The notes below the pieces were generated by a model. The model searched no databases. It was given only the letters and a program-made list of their open reading frames with translations, and was not told where the DNA came from. The position numbers and the translations under genes are program-made. Source: JAJFTV01 sp964426355 (GTDB lineage Bacteria > Chloroflexota > Anaerolineae > Anaerolineales > Anaerolineaceae). From it: a DNA stretch of 6,896 nt. The stretch is taken from the NCBI GenBank assembly GCA_964426355.1, contig CAYRRA010000212.1, positions 1 to 6,896 on the forward strand. Direction: 5' to 3'. Below are positions 1 through 6,203 of this stretch, one piece after another; within the stretch, counting starts at the first letter, position 1, and the number at the start of each line of letters is the position of its first letter.

Positions 1-1112
1 ACAGCCAATCCAACGCCAATGGTGGTTAACATACCAAGACGCCAGTCATTTGCGTAAAAAATCGCAAGAAGGAAAGCCCACAAAATCGTGTTCACGCTAG
101 ATACTTCGTACGAGCGGAACATCGCTTCCTCGGCATCATGTGCCCTTAAGAATTTAATCGGGAATTTCTCCCAAATCGGCACAGTGAAGGTTCCAATAAT
201 GGAGCTGATTACCCCAATTGCGCGGATAATTAATGGGTATACAATCCATTTCAAATCGCCGGTGATTGCGGTTAATGTGAGACCTAAGATTAACCCCGAA
301 ACAATGGTTACCTCGTAGCTCTCGAAAATATCGGCTGCCATGCCGGCGCAGTCTCCCACGTTATCCCCGACCAGGTCGGCAATTACCGCAGCGTTGCGTG
401 GATCATCTTCGGGTAAATCTTGCTCCACCTTGCCAACCAGGTCAGCGCCAACATCTGCTGCCTTGGTATAGATACCGCCGCCAACGCGCATGAACAACGC
501 GACCAATGTGCCACCAAAGCCAAATCCCAAAAGAGCATCGGGGGCAGCCTTTCCAAAGATAATGAAGATCACCGTTCCGCCGAACAAACCCAAGCCATCT
601 GTCAGCATGCCAGTAATCGTCCCCGAATAATATGCAATGGTCAGCGATTCATTGAGACTCCTTCGGGCGGCAGAAGCTGCGCGCACATTTGCCTCAATAG
701 CCATTCGCATTCCCAGTTGTCCGACTAACAATGAGAAGGATGCGCCCATGATAAATGCAATTGAACGCCCGACCGCGATGATAATCGTAGTATTTTTGGG
801 GAATTCCTCAAGAGCTTCTGATGTGGGAGGAACAATATAAACACTTAAAAATAAAGCTGCAAGAAGCAAAAACATTGCAGGTAAGATGGTTCGCAGTTGG
901 CTGTTCAAATAACTTTCAGCGCCTTCACGGATTGCGTTCCATACCTGTTGCATCTTTTCCGTGCCTTTATCTTTGTTGAGAACCTTTCCTCTCAACAACC
1001 AGGCATACAAGAGGCTGATAAATGCCGTGACAACGACAAAAATAATCGCGATTTGCTCGAAATTATTCAAGCCGTGTTTTGCCAGCCCAAGCAAATTCAA
1101 CGTTGTTTCCAT
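1..1112 (-). CDS. hppA: Membrane-bound ion-translocating pyrophosphatase (HppA), N-terminal part, cut by the left window edge
   Basis: Translating the minus strand from ATG at 1112-1110 gives 370 codons with no stop before the window edge. The family hydrolyses pyrophosphate to phosphate and uses the energy to pump H+ or Na+ out across the cytoplasmic membrane; members are usually about 650-800 residues, so roughly half is present. Diagnostic motifs are visible: GGGIYTKAADVGADLVGK (coded within about 430-490), then E-D-D-P-R-N, then ADLVGDNVGDC (within about 345-380), which bind Mg-PPi. Several hydrophobic helices are seen, the first at about residues 20-41. The segment around residues 51-75 (GTEKM, AIREGAESYL) is also typical. 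A purine-rich GAAGGG at 1120-1125 lies 7 bases before the ATG and supports this start. The residues that decide H+ versus Na+ pumping and K+ dependence are mostly outside the window, so the ion is undecided. The gene is divergent from rpoD and has its own promoter. Confidence 0.96.
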   Translation of the reverse strand, partial: METTLNLLGLAKHGLNNFEQIAIIFVVVTAFISLLYAWLLRGKVLNKDKGTEKMQQVWNAIREGAESYLNSQLRTILPAMFLLLAALFLSVYIVPPTSEALEEFPKNTTIIIAVGRSIAFIMGASFSLLVGQLGMRMAIEANVRAASAARRSLNESLTIAYYSGTITGMLTDGLGLFGGTVIFIIFGKAAPDALLGFGFGGTLVALFMRVGGGIYTKAADVGADLVGKVEQDLPEDDPRNAAVIADLVGDNVGDCAGMAADIFESYEVTIVSGLILGLTLTAITGDLKWIVYPLIIRAIGVISSIIGTFTVPIWEKFPIKFLRAHDAEEAMFRSYEVSSVNTILWAFLLAIFYANDWRLGMLTTIGVGLA

Positions 1113-1205
1113 TATTTTTCCCTTCACCTTTCATTTAATAGAATATTACGTGAATATGTTACCGGTTTATTGCTCTTTTTTGATTTCTATCGATTTGGCA
1201 TGTCA

Positions 1206-1233
1206 ATTTTACTCTAACACAGTAATATGTCAA
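1206..1233 (-). promoter_or_regulatory. Sigma-70 type promoter for hppA
   Basis: On the minus strand a perfect -35 box TTGACA (1233-1228) is followed after 16 bases by TAAAAT (1211-1206), one mismatch from the -10 consensus. Transcription would start near 1199 and give a leader of about 85 bases before the hppA ATG. It is the best promoter match in the divergent region and points at hppA. Seen in sequence; activity is inferred. Confidence 0.72.
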
Positions 1234-1243
1234 CGATAATATT

Positions 1244-1257
1244 TGATAAATTTATCA
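1244..1257. repeat. 14-bp perfect palindrome upstream of the hppA promoter
   Basis: TGATAAATTTATCA reads the same on both strands. It sits 10 bases upstream of the hppA -35 box, centred about 50 bases before the likely hppA transcription start. That position would suit an activator or other dimeric regulator, but the sequence is AT-rich and I do not recognise it as the site of a named regulator. It could also be chance in AT-rich DNA. Confidence 0.4.
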
Positions 1258-1383
1258 GATGAATATTAGTAAGATTAGGTAAAAATCATTGCAATCATCT
1301 CTTCAACACAAACCGACAACTTTTTTTCAAACATTCACCAACCGCTGAAAGAATTAAGGAAAGATTAGAATAATTTAAATCTA

Positions 1384-1413
1384 TTGACTTTGCCCCTCGA
1401 TTTGTTGTATAGT
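1384..1413 (+). promoter_or_regulatory. Sigma-70 type promoter upstream of rpoD (P1)
   Basis: A TTGACT -35 box (1384-1389) and a TATAGT -10 box (1408-1413) are separated by 18 bases; each differs from consensus at one position. Transcription would start near 1420, giving a leader of about 200 nt before the rpoD ATG at 1619. A sigma-70 promoter here would make the primary sigma factor autoregulated, as is common. Seen in sequence; activity inferred. Confidence 0.65.
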
Positions 1414-1459
1414 ATATTTCGGCTCTTCAAAGAGTAATAGATCAGTGGAAATGTTTTCG

Positions 1460-1484
1460 ATAACGAGCGGGTACCGCTCGTTAT
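1460..1484 (+). other. Perfect 11-bp hairpin in the rpoD 5' leader
   Basis: ATAACGAGCGG (1460-1470) pairs without mismatch with CCGCTCGTTAT (1474-1484) across a 3-base GTA loop; in RNA the closing pair may open to widen the loop. It lies about 40 nt into the predicted rpoD transcript. It is not followed by a run of T, so it does not look like an intrinsic terminator. It may stabilise the mRNA, bind a regulator, or be a DNA-level protein site. I recognise no riboswitch family here. Confidence 0.6.
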
Positions 1485-1529
1485 TCCCTGTAAAAAAGCT
1501 GAAAGCCGTTTTGGAGCACAACTGAGGTA

Positions 1530-1558
1530 TTGCTTTTAAGATTGAAAACGTGTATTCT
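1530..1558 (+). promoter_or_regulatory. Possible second, weaker rpoD promoter (P2)
   Basis: TTGCTT (1530-1535) and TATTCT (1553-1558) are separated by 17 bases. Spacing is ideal but each box has two or three mismatches to consensus. It would give a leader of about 50 nt that lacks the hairpin at 1460-1484. Multiple promoters are common ahead of primary sigma genes, but the match alone is weak. Confidence 0.28.
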
Positions 1559-1618
1559 GGAACAAGACTTGGCAAAGAATACCGATAATTTTGTGATGTC
1601 AAGGGTTGAATATATAGA

Positions 1619-2842
1619 ATGAAAGATAGCTTAATCAAATTAAATGTTGAAGAGGAAGAAGAATCTTTTTCTGCAATAGCGCGTTTAATTGAAATTGGTC
1701 GCCAGAAATCGTATGTCACAATTGATGACATTTTGCATTTTTTCCCTGAAGCCGAACAAGATGTTGGGCAGCTTGAAGAGACATTTGCCGCTTTAATGAG
1801 CGCCGGGATTCCATATTTTGAAGATATTCCTTCATCCAGCCCAGGTTTAGAAATCATGGAGTTGGACGAAGAAGATGAAGAAGATGCCGCCGACGCCAAC
1901 CAGGATTATTTTCTGGATGACCTGGCAAATATTGATACGGATGATACGATTGGGCTTTACCTCAAAGAGGTTAGCCGTGTACCATTGCTGACAGCTGAAG
2001 AGGAAGTCAACCTGGCTCAGCGCATTGAGCGTGGGCGAATGGCACGCGAAGAACTGGCAAAAGGTCGTGTAACCACTCGTCGAAGGATGGAACTGCGCAA
2101 ACTGATCGAAGATGGCTGGGCTGCCCGCGAGCACCTGATCACGGCAAACTCGCGCCTGGTGATCAGTGTAGCCAAAAAATACATGGGTCGTGGCGTGCCT
2201 TTCCTTGACCTTATCCAGGAAGGCAATATCGGTTTGATACGCGCAACAAAAAAGTTTGATTACCGCCGTGGTCACAAGTTTTCAACGTATGCCACATGGT
2301 GGATACGCCAGGCAGTCACAAGGGCAATTGCTGACCAGGGCAGAACCATTCGTGTCCCGGTTCACATGGGTGATCAGATTAACAAACTACTACGCATTCA
2401 GCACCAACTCACTCAGCGTCTCGGGCGAGACCCTGCCGTTGAAGAACTTGCTGAATCACTGGATGTCACACCCAAAAAAGTTGAGAACATGATCCAGGTC
2501 GCGAGACGTCCATTGTCGCTTGAAACCCCTACAGATGATGAAGAAGATTCTGTATTGGGTGATTTCATCGAGGATGATGAAGCTCCACCACCAGATGACA
2601 CTGCAACATACAATCTGTTGAGAGAACATCTCACCGAGGTCTTGAACGGCTTACCACCGCGTGAAGTAAGGATTTTACAATTGCGGTATGGTTTGCTCGA
2701 TGGACAGGCATATACATTGGAAGAGGTCGGAAGGAAAATGGGCGTTACACGGGAACGCGTTCGACAAATAGAAGCACAAGCCCTGAGCCGTTTGCGACAC
2801 CCATCAATCCGCAGAAAATTACGTGATTACCTGGGAGATTAA
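1619..2842 (+). CDS. rpoD: RNA polymerase primary sigma factor (sigma-70 / SigA)
   Basis: The 407-residue protein directs core RNA polymerase to housekeeping promoters. Domains in order: region 1.1-like domain (about 1-70, ending AGIPYFED); acidic linker (about 77-107); region 1.2 (about 108-140, DTIGLYLKEVSRVPLLT); a short basic non-conserved spacer (about 141-165); regions 2.1-2.4 (about 168-243, including NSRLVISVAKKY, DLIQEGNIGLIRA and the -10-reading YATWWIRQAVTRAI); region 3 (about 244-300); acidic region 3.2 finger (about 303-327); region 4 (332-407) with the -35-reading helix-turn-helix VTRERVRQIEAQALSRLRHP. Presence of 1.1 and 1.2 and the full region 2.4/4.2 match group 1 rather than an alternative sigma. 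The start is fixed by an in-frame stop at 1607-1609 with no earlier start codon. The only Shine-Dalgarno-like run, AAGGG at 1601-1605, is 13 bases away, which is rather far. Chloroflexota origin is plausible but inferred. Confidence 0.97.
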   Translation: MKDSLIKLNVEEEEESFSAIARLIEIGRQKSYVTIDDILHFFPEAEQDVGQLEETFAALMSAGIPYFEDIPSSSPGLEIMELDEEDEEDAADANQDYFLDDLANIDTDDTIGLYLKEVSRVPLLTAEEEVNLAQRIERGRMAREELAKGRVTTRRRMELRKLIEDGWAAREHLITANSRLVISVAKKYMGRGVPFLDLIQEGNIGLIRATKKFDYRRGHKFSTYATWWIRQAVTRAIADQGRTIRVPVHMGDQINKLLRIQHQLTQRLGRDPAVEELAESLDVTPKKVENMIQVARRPLSLETPTDDEEDSVLGDFIEDDEAPPPDDTATYNLLREHLTEVLNGLPPREVRILQLRYGLLDGQAYTLEEVGRKMGVTRERVRQIEAQALSRLRHPSIRRKLRDYLGD

Positions 2843-2879
2843 TCGGATTTTCACGTGTTCGTAATTGATATATTGATAC

Positions 2880-2918
2880 AAAAAACGTCATTCCTCAAGG
2901 ATGACGTTTTTTGTTTTT
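2880..2918 (+). terminator. Rho-independent terminator after rpoD
   Basis: AAAAAACGTCAT (2880-2891) is perfectly complementary to ATGACGTTTTTT (2901-2912). The 9-base loop can close further through CC (2893-2894) with GG (2899-2900), bulging one T. The 3' arm runs into TTTTTTGTTTTT. It lies 38 bases after the rpoD stop. The A-rich 5' arm means it might also work on the opposite strand, but no gene reads that way here. Confidence 0.88.
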
Positions 2919-2940
2919 AATGAGGAGAGGGAGCCTTCCC

Positions 2941-2969
2941 TTGCAATATCTGTCAAATTAGTGCATACT
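2941..2969 (+). promoter_or_regulatory. Candidate promoter of the TPR-ndk operon
   Basis: TTGCAA (2941-2946) and CATACT (2964-2969) are 17 bases apart. Because the strong terminator at 2880-2918 separates rpoD from the next gene, a promoter is expected between 2919 and 2994, and this is the best pair I see. The boxes match consensus only moderately. Confidence 0.35.
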
Positions 2970-2981
2970 TTTAATGCATAC
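2962..2981 (+). repeat. Direct repeat of TGCATAC in the leader of the TPR gene
   Basis: TGCATAC occurs at 2962-2968 and again at 2975-2981, 13 bases start to start. The first copy overlaps the candidate -10 box and the second abuts the ribosome binding site. It could be an operator or simply chance; two 7-base copies are thin evidence. Confidence 0.3.
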
Positions 2982-2986
2982 GGAGG
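2982..2986 (+). promoter_or_regulatory. Ribosome binding site of the TPR gene
   Basis: GGAGG is followed after 8 bases by ATG at 2995. An earlier ATG at 2991 lies only 4 bases from it and opens a frame of just 12 codons, so the motif favours 2995 as the true start. Confidence 0.85.
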
Positions 2987-2994
2987 CTGGATGA

Positions 2995-5487
2995 ATGGCT
3001 ACGATATCATTACGAAACTACCTGCGTGAAATCGAAATACTCATCGACCAGGGCAAACATGAAGATGCTGTTAAACACAGTAAACATATCTTAAAGTTTT
3101 TCCCCAAGAATATCGACACGTACCGGCTGCTTGGAAAAGCATATTTGGAGAATCAACGCTATAGCGAGGCTGGTGATATTTTTCAACGCGTACTATCGGT
3201 CATCCCCGATGACTTTATCGCTCAAATCGGTATGAGCATTATTCGTGAAGACGAAGGCAATTTGGACGCAGCTATCTGGCACATCGAAAGAGCTTTTGAG
3301 GTTCAGCCAGCAAATGCCGCAATTCAGGATGAGATCCGACGTTTATACGGGCGGCGAGACGGCATCCATCTTTCCAAAATCCGTCTATCTCGCGGCGCGC
3401 TCATCAGAATGTATCTTCAGGGTGAGCTTTACAACCAGGCAATCGTCGAAACGCGAACCGCATTGGCGGAAGATCCGCAAAGAAATGACCTGGAAGTGCT
3501 TCTTGCTCGTCTTTATTATCTATCCGGCAGAAAAGTTGAAGCGGCAGAAACATGCAGCCAGATACTCAACAAACTCCCCTATTGTCTTGAAGCCAATAAA
3601 ATTCTCTCCATCATTCTCAGTTCACTGGATCGCAGCCAGGAGGCACGCGTATTTCAACAAAGGATCTATGCCTTAGAACCGTATGCCGCACATATCACAA
3701 AGAATGCACCAACCATTCAACAGGTACCTGATAACATAGTTGCGCTGGAAAAACTTGATCTTGATTTCGACTCAGACACGATTTCCCGCCAACCGGATTG
3801 GGCACAAACAATTGGTATCGAGGTAGACCAACAGCAATCCGAAGATATCCTGCCAGATTGGCTTCCATCCCTCACAAAAGAACAATTAATTGATACCGGC
3901 TCAACCTCATCCATCTCCGATATAAACGGTTTAAACCCCGATGAAGTGGATTTGGAAAGCCTGGAGCTAGGCGATGAAGCGGATTTACCGGAATGGATGA
4001 AATCAGCGGGGTGGAACCAGACACAAAAAAAAACAGAAAGTGAACCAGAAGATCTCTTCGCTGAAAATGGAGACCTGGAAAGCTCCCCCGCAGAAGATAT
4101 CCCTGATTGGCTGAAGGATATTGCCCCTGGACGGTTCCAGGATGAAAAGGTAAATCTCTCAGATCAGCAAAAAATGGTTTGGGAAGATGAAACAATGCCC
4201 GTTTCAAGTGAAGAGGAAACAGATTTCACCCTGGAAGCCCTTTCCGACGCAAACACAACAGAGCAGGATGAAGACCAAACTGATGATCTTACTGCCTGGC
4301 TAAAAACCCTGGATGATGAAACGCACAAGCCAGAAAGTACGGCGAGTTCAATTTTTGCAGATGAACCCATCGAGAATGAACATGAAACAATGGACCTGGC
4401 AGACTTCTCGGTGGAAGAAGACGACGCGGGGGTGACTGAGGTGCATCATGGTCTTGAAGAGATTGATGAAGCCGTGCAATGGCTTGAAACCATCGCCGAA
4501 GAGCAAACCTCTGAACATAACGCTGAAACTTTGCCTGAGTTTAAGCAAGAAAAAACCGATGAATGGGTCAAGGAATATGAAAACCTGCCCGATATGGAAG
4601 ACTTTGAAAAAGAACCGGTTGATCTATCCGCTAAGAAATCCTTTCAAGACGAAACAGTCGGACCATCGGAGGATGAAATTCCTGTGGAAGACCCACCTTC
4701 CTTTGCTGAAATTACTGGTTTATCCGAATTGCTTCAAGTGACACCGGATGAGTTACCTCAGGAAACAGAAGAAGAAGATGAAAGCATATCAACAGAGATT
4801 TATACTGCGGAAGTAGATTCTTCTTCGACTTTTGACAATGGTTTTGCATGGCTGGAACAACTCGCATCCAGACAGGGCGCAGACGAGGCAACTCTCACAA
4901 CAAAACCAGAAGATAGAAACGTGGAAATTCCCGATTGGTTGAGCGGATTAACGAATGGAATTACCGCGCCTGAAACAGCCGAAGAGCCCGAACAACCACC
5001 TGAAAAAGATGAGGATATAGGTACAGCTATTGATGAGGTGAGCTCACCAACGGATGATCTTGAACTTGACCTGGACGCAGAATTTGATCGAACCATAGAA
5101 AAATATGGTGAGGTCGAAGAAGAGGAAGAGGAATTTATACAAGAGGGCACCTCTGAAAACCAGGATGCGTGGGATTCATCTGAACCCTCGACAGGGATAG
5201 AAGAAGCTGCATCCAAGCTAGTCAAAGATTCCATCCCGGAGAATTATTTGCAGGAAGCACATGAGTCGCTTCGGAAAAACGATCAAACTGCTGCGCTGAA
5301 ACAATACACCACCTGTATCAACAATGGAGTGCACCTGCAAGAAATCATCGATCATTTGCAGCTCGCACTTCAAAACTACCCCGTTGACGCACAACTTTGG
5401 AAGATATTAGGCGATGCCTATGCCAAAGATAACCAGTTGCAGAAAGCCATTGAAGCTTACACTAAAGCTGAAGAATTACTATACTGA
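2995..5487 (+). CDS. Large acidic TPR protein with repeated 'PDWL' tryptophan motifs, function unknown
   Basis: This is an 830-residue protein with no signal peptide or membrane helix visible, so it is probably cytoplasmic. Residues about 1-235 form tandem tetratricopeptide (TPR) units in two blocks (about 16-125 and 132-234) with typical small/aromatic spacing, for example YRLLGKAYLENQRYSEA and LLARLYYLSGRKVEAAETC. Residues about 245-740 are strongly acidic, rich in E, D, S, T and P, and probably disordered. Within them a short motif near [LI]P[DE]W[LM]xx[LI] recurs with tryptophans at 269, 289, 334, 372, 435, 496, 524, 619 and 648. Residues about 748-830 return to TPR-like helices (LWKILGDAYAKDNQLQKAIEAYTKAEELL). 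TPRs bind proteins, so a scaffold or assembly role is reasonable, but no catalytic domain is seen and I assign no function. The gene follows the rpoD terminator, starts with a good Shine-Dalgarno, and is probably co-transcribed with ndk 20 bases downstream. The layout recalls FimV-like proteins (acidic middle, C-terminal TPR) only loosely; LysM and membrane segments are absent. Confidence 0.9.
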   Translation: MATISLRNYLREIEILIDQGKHEDAVKHSKHILKFFPKNIDTYRLLGKAYLENQRYSEAGDIFQRVLSVIPDDFIAQIGMSIIREDEGNLDAAIWHIERAFEVQPANAAIQDEIRRLYGRRDGIHLSKIRLSRGALIRMYLQGELYNQAIVETRTALAEDPQRNDLEVLLARLYYLSGRKVEAAETCSQILNKLPYCLEANKILSIILSSLDRSQEARVFQQRIYALEPYAAHITKNAPTIQQVPDNIVALEKLDLDFDSDTISRQPDWAQTIGIEVDQQQSEDILPDWLPSLTKEQLIDTGSTSSISDINGLNPDEVDLESLELGDEADLPEWMKSAGWNQTQKKTESEPEDLFAENGDLESSPAEDIPDWLKDIAPGRFQDEKVNLSDQQKMVWEDETMPVSSEEETDFTLEALSDANTTEQDEDQTDDLTAWLKTLDDETHKPESTASSIFADEPIENEHETMDLADFSVEEDDAGVTEVHHGLEEIDEAVQWLETIAEEQTSEHNAETLPEFKQEKTDEWVKEYENLPDMEDFEKEPVDLSAKKSFQDETVGPSEDEIPVEDPPSFAEITGLSELLQVTPDELPQETEEEDESISTEIYTAEVDSSSTFDNGFAWLEQLASRQGADEATLTTKPEDRNVEIPDWLSGLTNGITAPETAEEPEQPPEKDEDIGTAIDEVSSPTDDLELDLDAEFDRTIEKYGEVEEEEEEFIQEGTSENQDAWDSSEPSTGIEEAASKLVKDSIPENYLQEAHESLRKNDQTAALKQYTTCINNGVHLQEIIDHLQLALQNYPVDAQLWKILGDAYAKDNQLQKAIEAYTKAEELLY

Positions 5488-5507
5488 TTCATTACACGGA
5501 GGTTATT

Positions 5508-5972
5508 ATGGTAGTAGTAGAACGAACTCTGGTGCTTATCAAGCCAGATGCAGTACAAAGAGGTTTAATTGGCGATATCGTATCTCGTTTTGAGAAAAGA
5601 GGACTGAAATTCATCGCGATGAAAATGGTTCTGGTAAGTAGAGAACACGCAGAAAGGCATTACGCAATGCATATTGGTAAGCCGTTTTACAATGGGCTCA
5701 TCAATTACATTACTTCAGCACCCCTTGTAGCAGCGGTTTTGGAAGGTCCGACAGCCATTCAGGCGGTGCGTCAGGCAGCAGGAGCGACCAATCCATTGGA
5801 AGCCGCCCCAGGAACCATTCGGCAAGAACTTGCTCTTACCACTGGGCGAAATCTTGTTCACGCATCAGATTCGCCCGAATCAGCGGAACAAGAAATTGCA
5901 CTCTGGTTTTCTCCGAAGGAAGTCAATTCCTGGGAAAGAGATAGCGACCCTTGGGTCTTTCACACAAATTGA
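5508..5972 (+). CDS. ndk: Nucleoside diphosphate kinase
   Basis: The 154-residue cytoplasmic enzyme moves the gamma phosphate of ATP to other (d)NDPs through a phosphohistidine. It aligns residue for residue with the human numbering of the family: K12 (LIKPDAVQRG), Y52, F60, R88, T94, R105, N115 and the catalytic H118 are all present. The active-site motif reads NLVHASDS, with alanine at 119 where most members have glycine; this is conservative and I believe occurs in other homologues. The C-terminal tail after about 137 (SWERDSDPWVFHTN) is longer than in the shortest bacterial forms of about 135-140 residues. GGAGG at 5498-5502, 5 bases before the ATG, supports the start. It lies 20 bases after the TPR gene, so the two probably form an operon; whether they act together is unknown. 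Confidence 0.97.
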   Translation: MVVVERTLVLIKPDAVQRGLIGDIVSRFEKRGLKFIAMKMVLVSREHAERHYAMHIGKPFYNGLINYITSAPLVAAVLEGPTAIQAVRQAAGATNPLEAAPGTIRQELALTTGRNLVHASDSPESAEQEIALWFSPKEVNSWERDSDPWVFHTN

Positions 5973-5987
5973 CTTCATGCAATTTTT
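5966..5987 (+). terminator. Weak possible terminator overlapping the ndk stop codon
   Basis: AAATTG (5966-5971) pairs with CAATTT (5980-5985) across an 8-base loop, and the 3' arm continues into a run of five T (5983-5987). The 6-bp stem is AT-rich and therefore weak. ndk transcripts may instead read on into the tRNA gene. Confidence 0.28.
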
Positions 5988-5996
5988 CCAATTTCC

Positions 5997-6025
5997 TTGA
6001 CGCAGGGTAGTTATAATGATAAACT
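5997..6025 (+). promoter_or_regulatory. Promoter of tRNA-Asp
   Basis: TTGACG (5997-6002) and TAAACT (6020-6025) are 17 bases apart, placing the start near 6032 and leaving a 5' leader of only about six bases before the tRNA. A perfect TATAAT also occurs at 6012-6017, but it is only 9 bases from TTGACG and has no clear -35 box at the right distance (5989-5994 reads CAATTT). Either -10 could be used. Confidence 0.55.
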
Positions 6026-6037
6026 ATCGGAACTTGG

Positions 6038-6111
6038 GGGGGCGTGGTGTAGTGGTTTAACATGCGGCCCTGTCAAGGCCGAGACCGCGGGTTCGAATCC
6101 CGTCGCTCCCG
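6038..6111 (+). tRNA. tRNA-Asp (anticodon GUC)
   Basis: The 74-base cloverleaf folds fully. Acceptor GGGGGCG (6038-6044) pairs with CGCTCCC (6104-6110) with one G-U, followed by discriminator G at 6111. The D stem GTGT/ACAT has one G-U and a 9-base loop. Anticodon stem CGGCC/GGCCG encloses loop CTGTCAA with anticodon GTC at 6072-6074. The variable loop has 5 bases. T stem GCGGG/CCCGT (one G-U) holds loop TTCGAAT. Anticodon GUC reads both Asp codons, GAC and GAU. The 3' CCA is not encoded (CTG follows), so it must be added by the CCA-adding enzyme. Base 9 is G rather than the more usual A. Confidence 0.97.
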
Positions 6112-6132
6112 CTGACAGCAAAATTTACACCG

Positions 6133-6166
6133 ACATTGTAGCGATCTTCGGATCGCTACAATGTTT
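6133..6166 (+). terminator. UUCG-capped hairpin, likely terminator after tRNA-Asp
   Basis: ACATTGTAGCGATC (6133-6146) is perfectly complementary to GATCGCTACAATGT (6151-6164), a 14-bp stem closed by the very stable C(UUCG)G tetraloop at 6147-6150. It starts 21 bases after the tRNA. Only three T (6164-6166) follow before AAAC, so the T tract is short for an intrinsic terminator. It may act as a terminator or as a 3' processing boundary. Confidence 0.6.
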
Positions 6167-6203
6167 AAACAAAAACCTCTCGATAGATAGGCTCTTCAAG
6201 AGG
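6167..6203 (-). terminator. Rho-independent terminator of hypB
   Basis: Read on the minus strand, CCTCTTGA (6203-6196) pairs with TCGAGAGG (6183-6176), 8 bp with one G-U, across a 12-base loop. It is followed by TTTTTGTTT (6175-6167). It begins 55 bases after the hypB stop codon and is correctly oriented for hypB, so hypB appears to be the last gene of its transcript. Confidence 0.7.

Noticed and set aside
420..1239. Plus-strand frames at 88-318, 420-728, 637-840, 897-1217 and 961-1239.
   Set aside because: All but their 3' ends lie opposite hppA, whose minus-strand reading gives clear family motifs; these frames show none.
1258..1383. Repeated AAGATTAG words (about 1271 and 1361) in the divergent intergenic region.
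   Set aside because: Two short AT-rich copies about 90 bases apart are expected by chance, and they align with no promoter element.
1451..1525. A 24-codon frame in the rpoD leader (ATG at 1451, TGA at 1523-1525) that contains the hairpin, as a possible leader peptide.
   Set aside because: No Shine-Dalgarno sequence at a workable distance and no run of a regulatory amino acid; probably chance.
1381..1899. A 172-codon minus-strand frame over the rpoD promoter and 5' end.
   Set aside because: Its serine runs are the complement of the acidic codons of rpoD; it overlaps a certain gene and looks like no protein family.
4800..5234. Long minus-strand frames opposite the TPR gene (for example 4800-5234 and 3872-4207).
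   Set aside because: Ser- and Phe-rich shadows of the acidic GAA/GAT-rich coding strand, with no ribosome binding site or recognisable domain.
6038..6203. tRNA-Asp as an integration site of a mobile element.
   Set aside because: No repeat of the tRNA 3' end, integrase or element boundary is visible; the neighbouring sequence is explained by two terminator hairpins and hypB.
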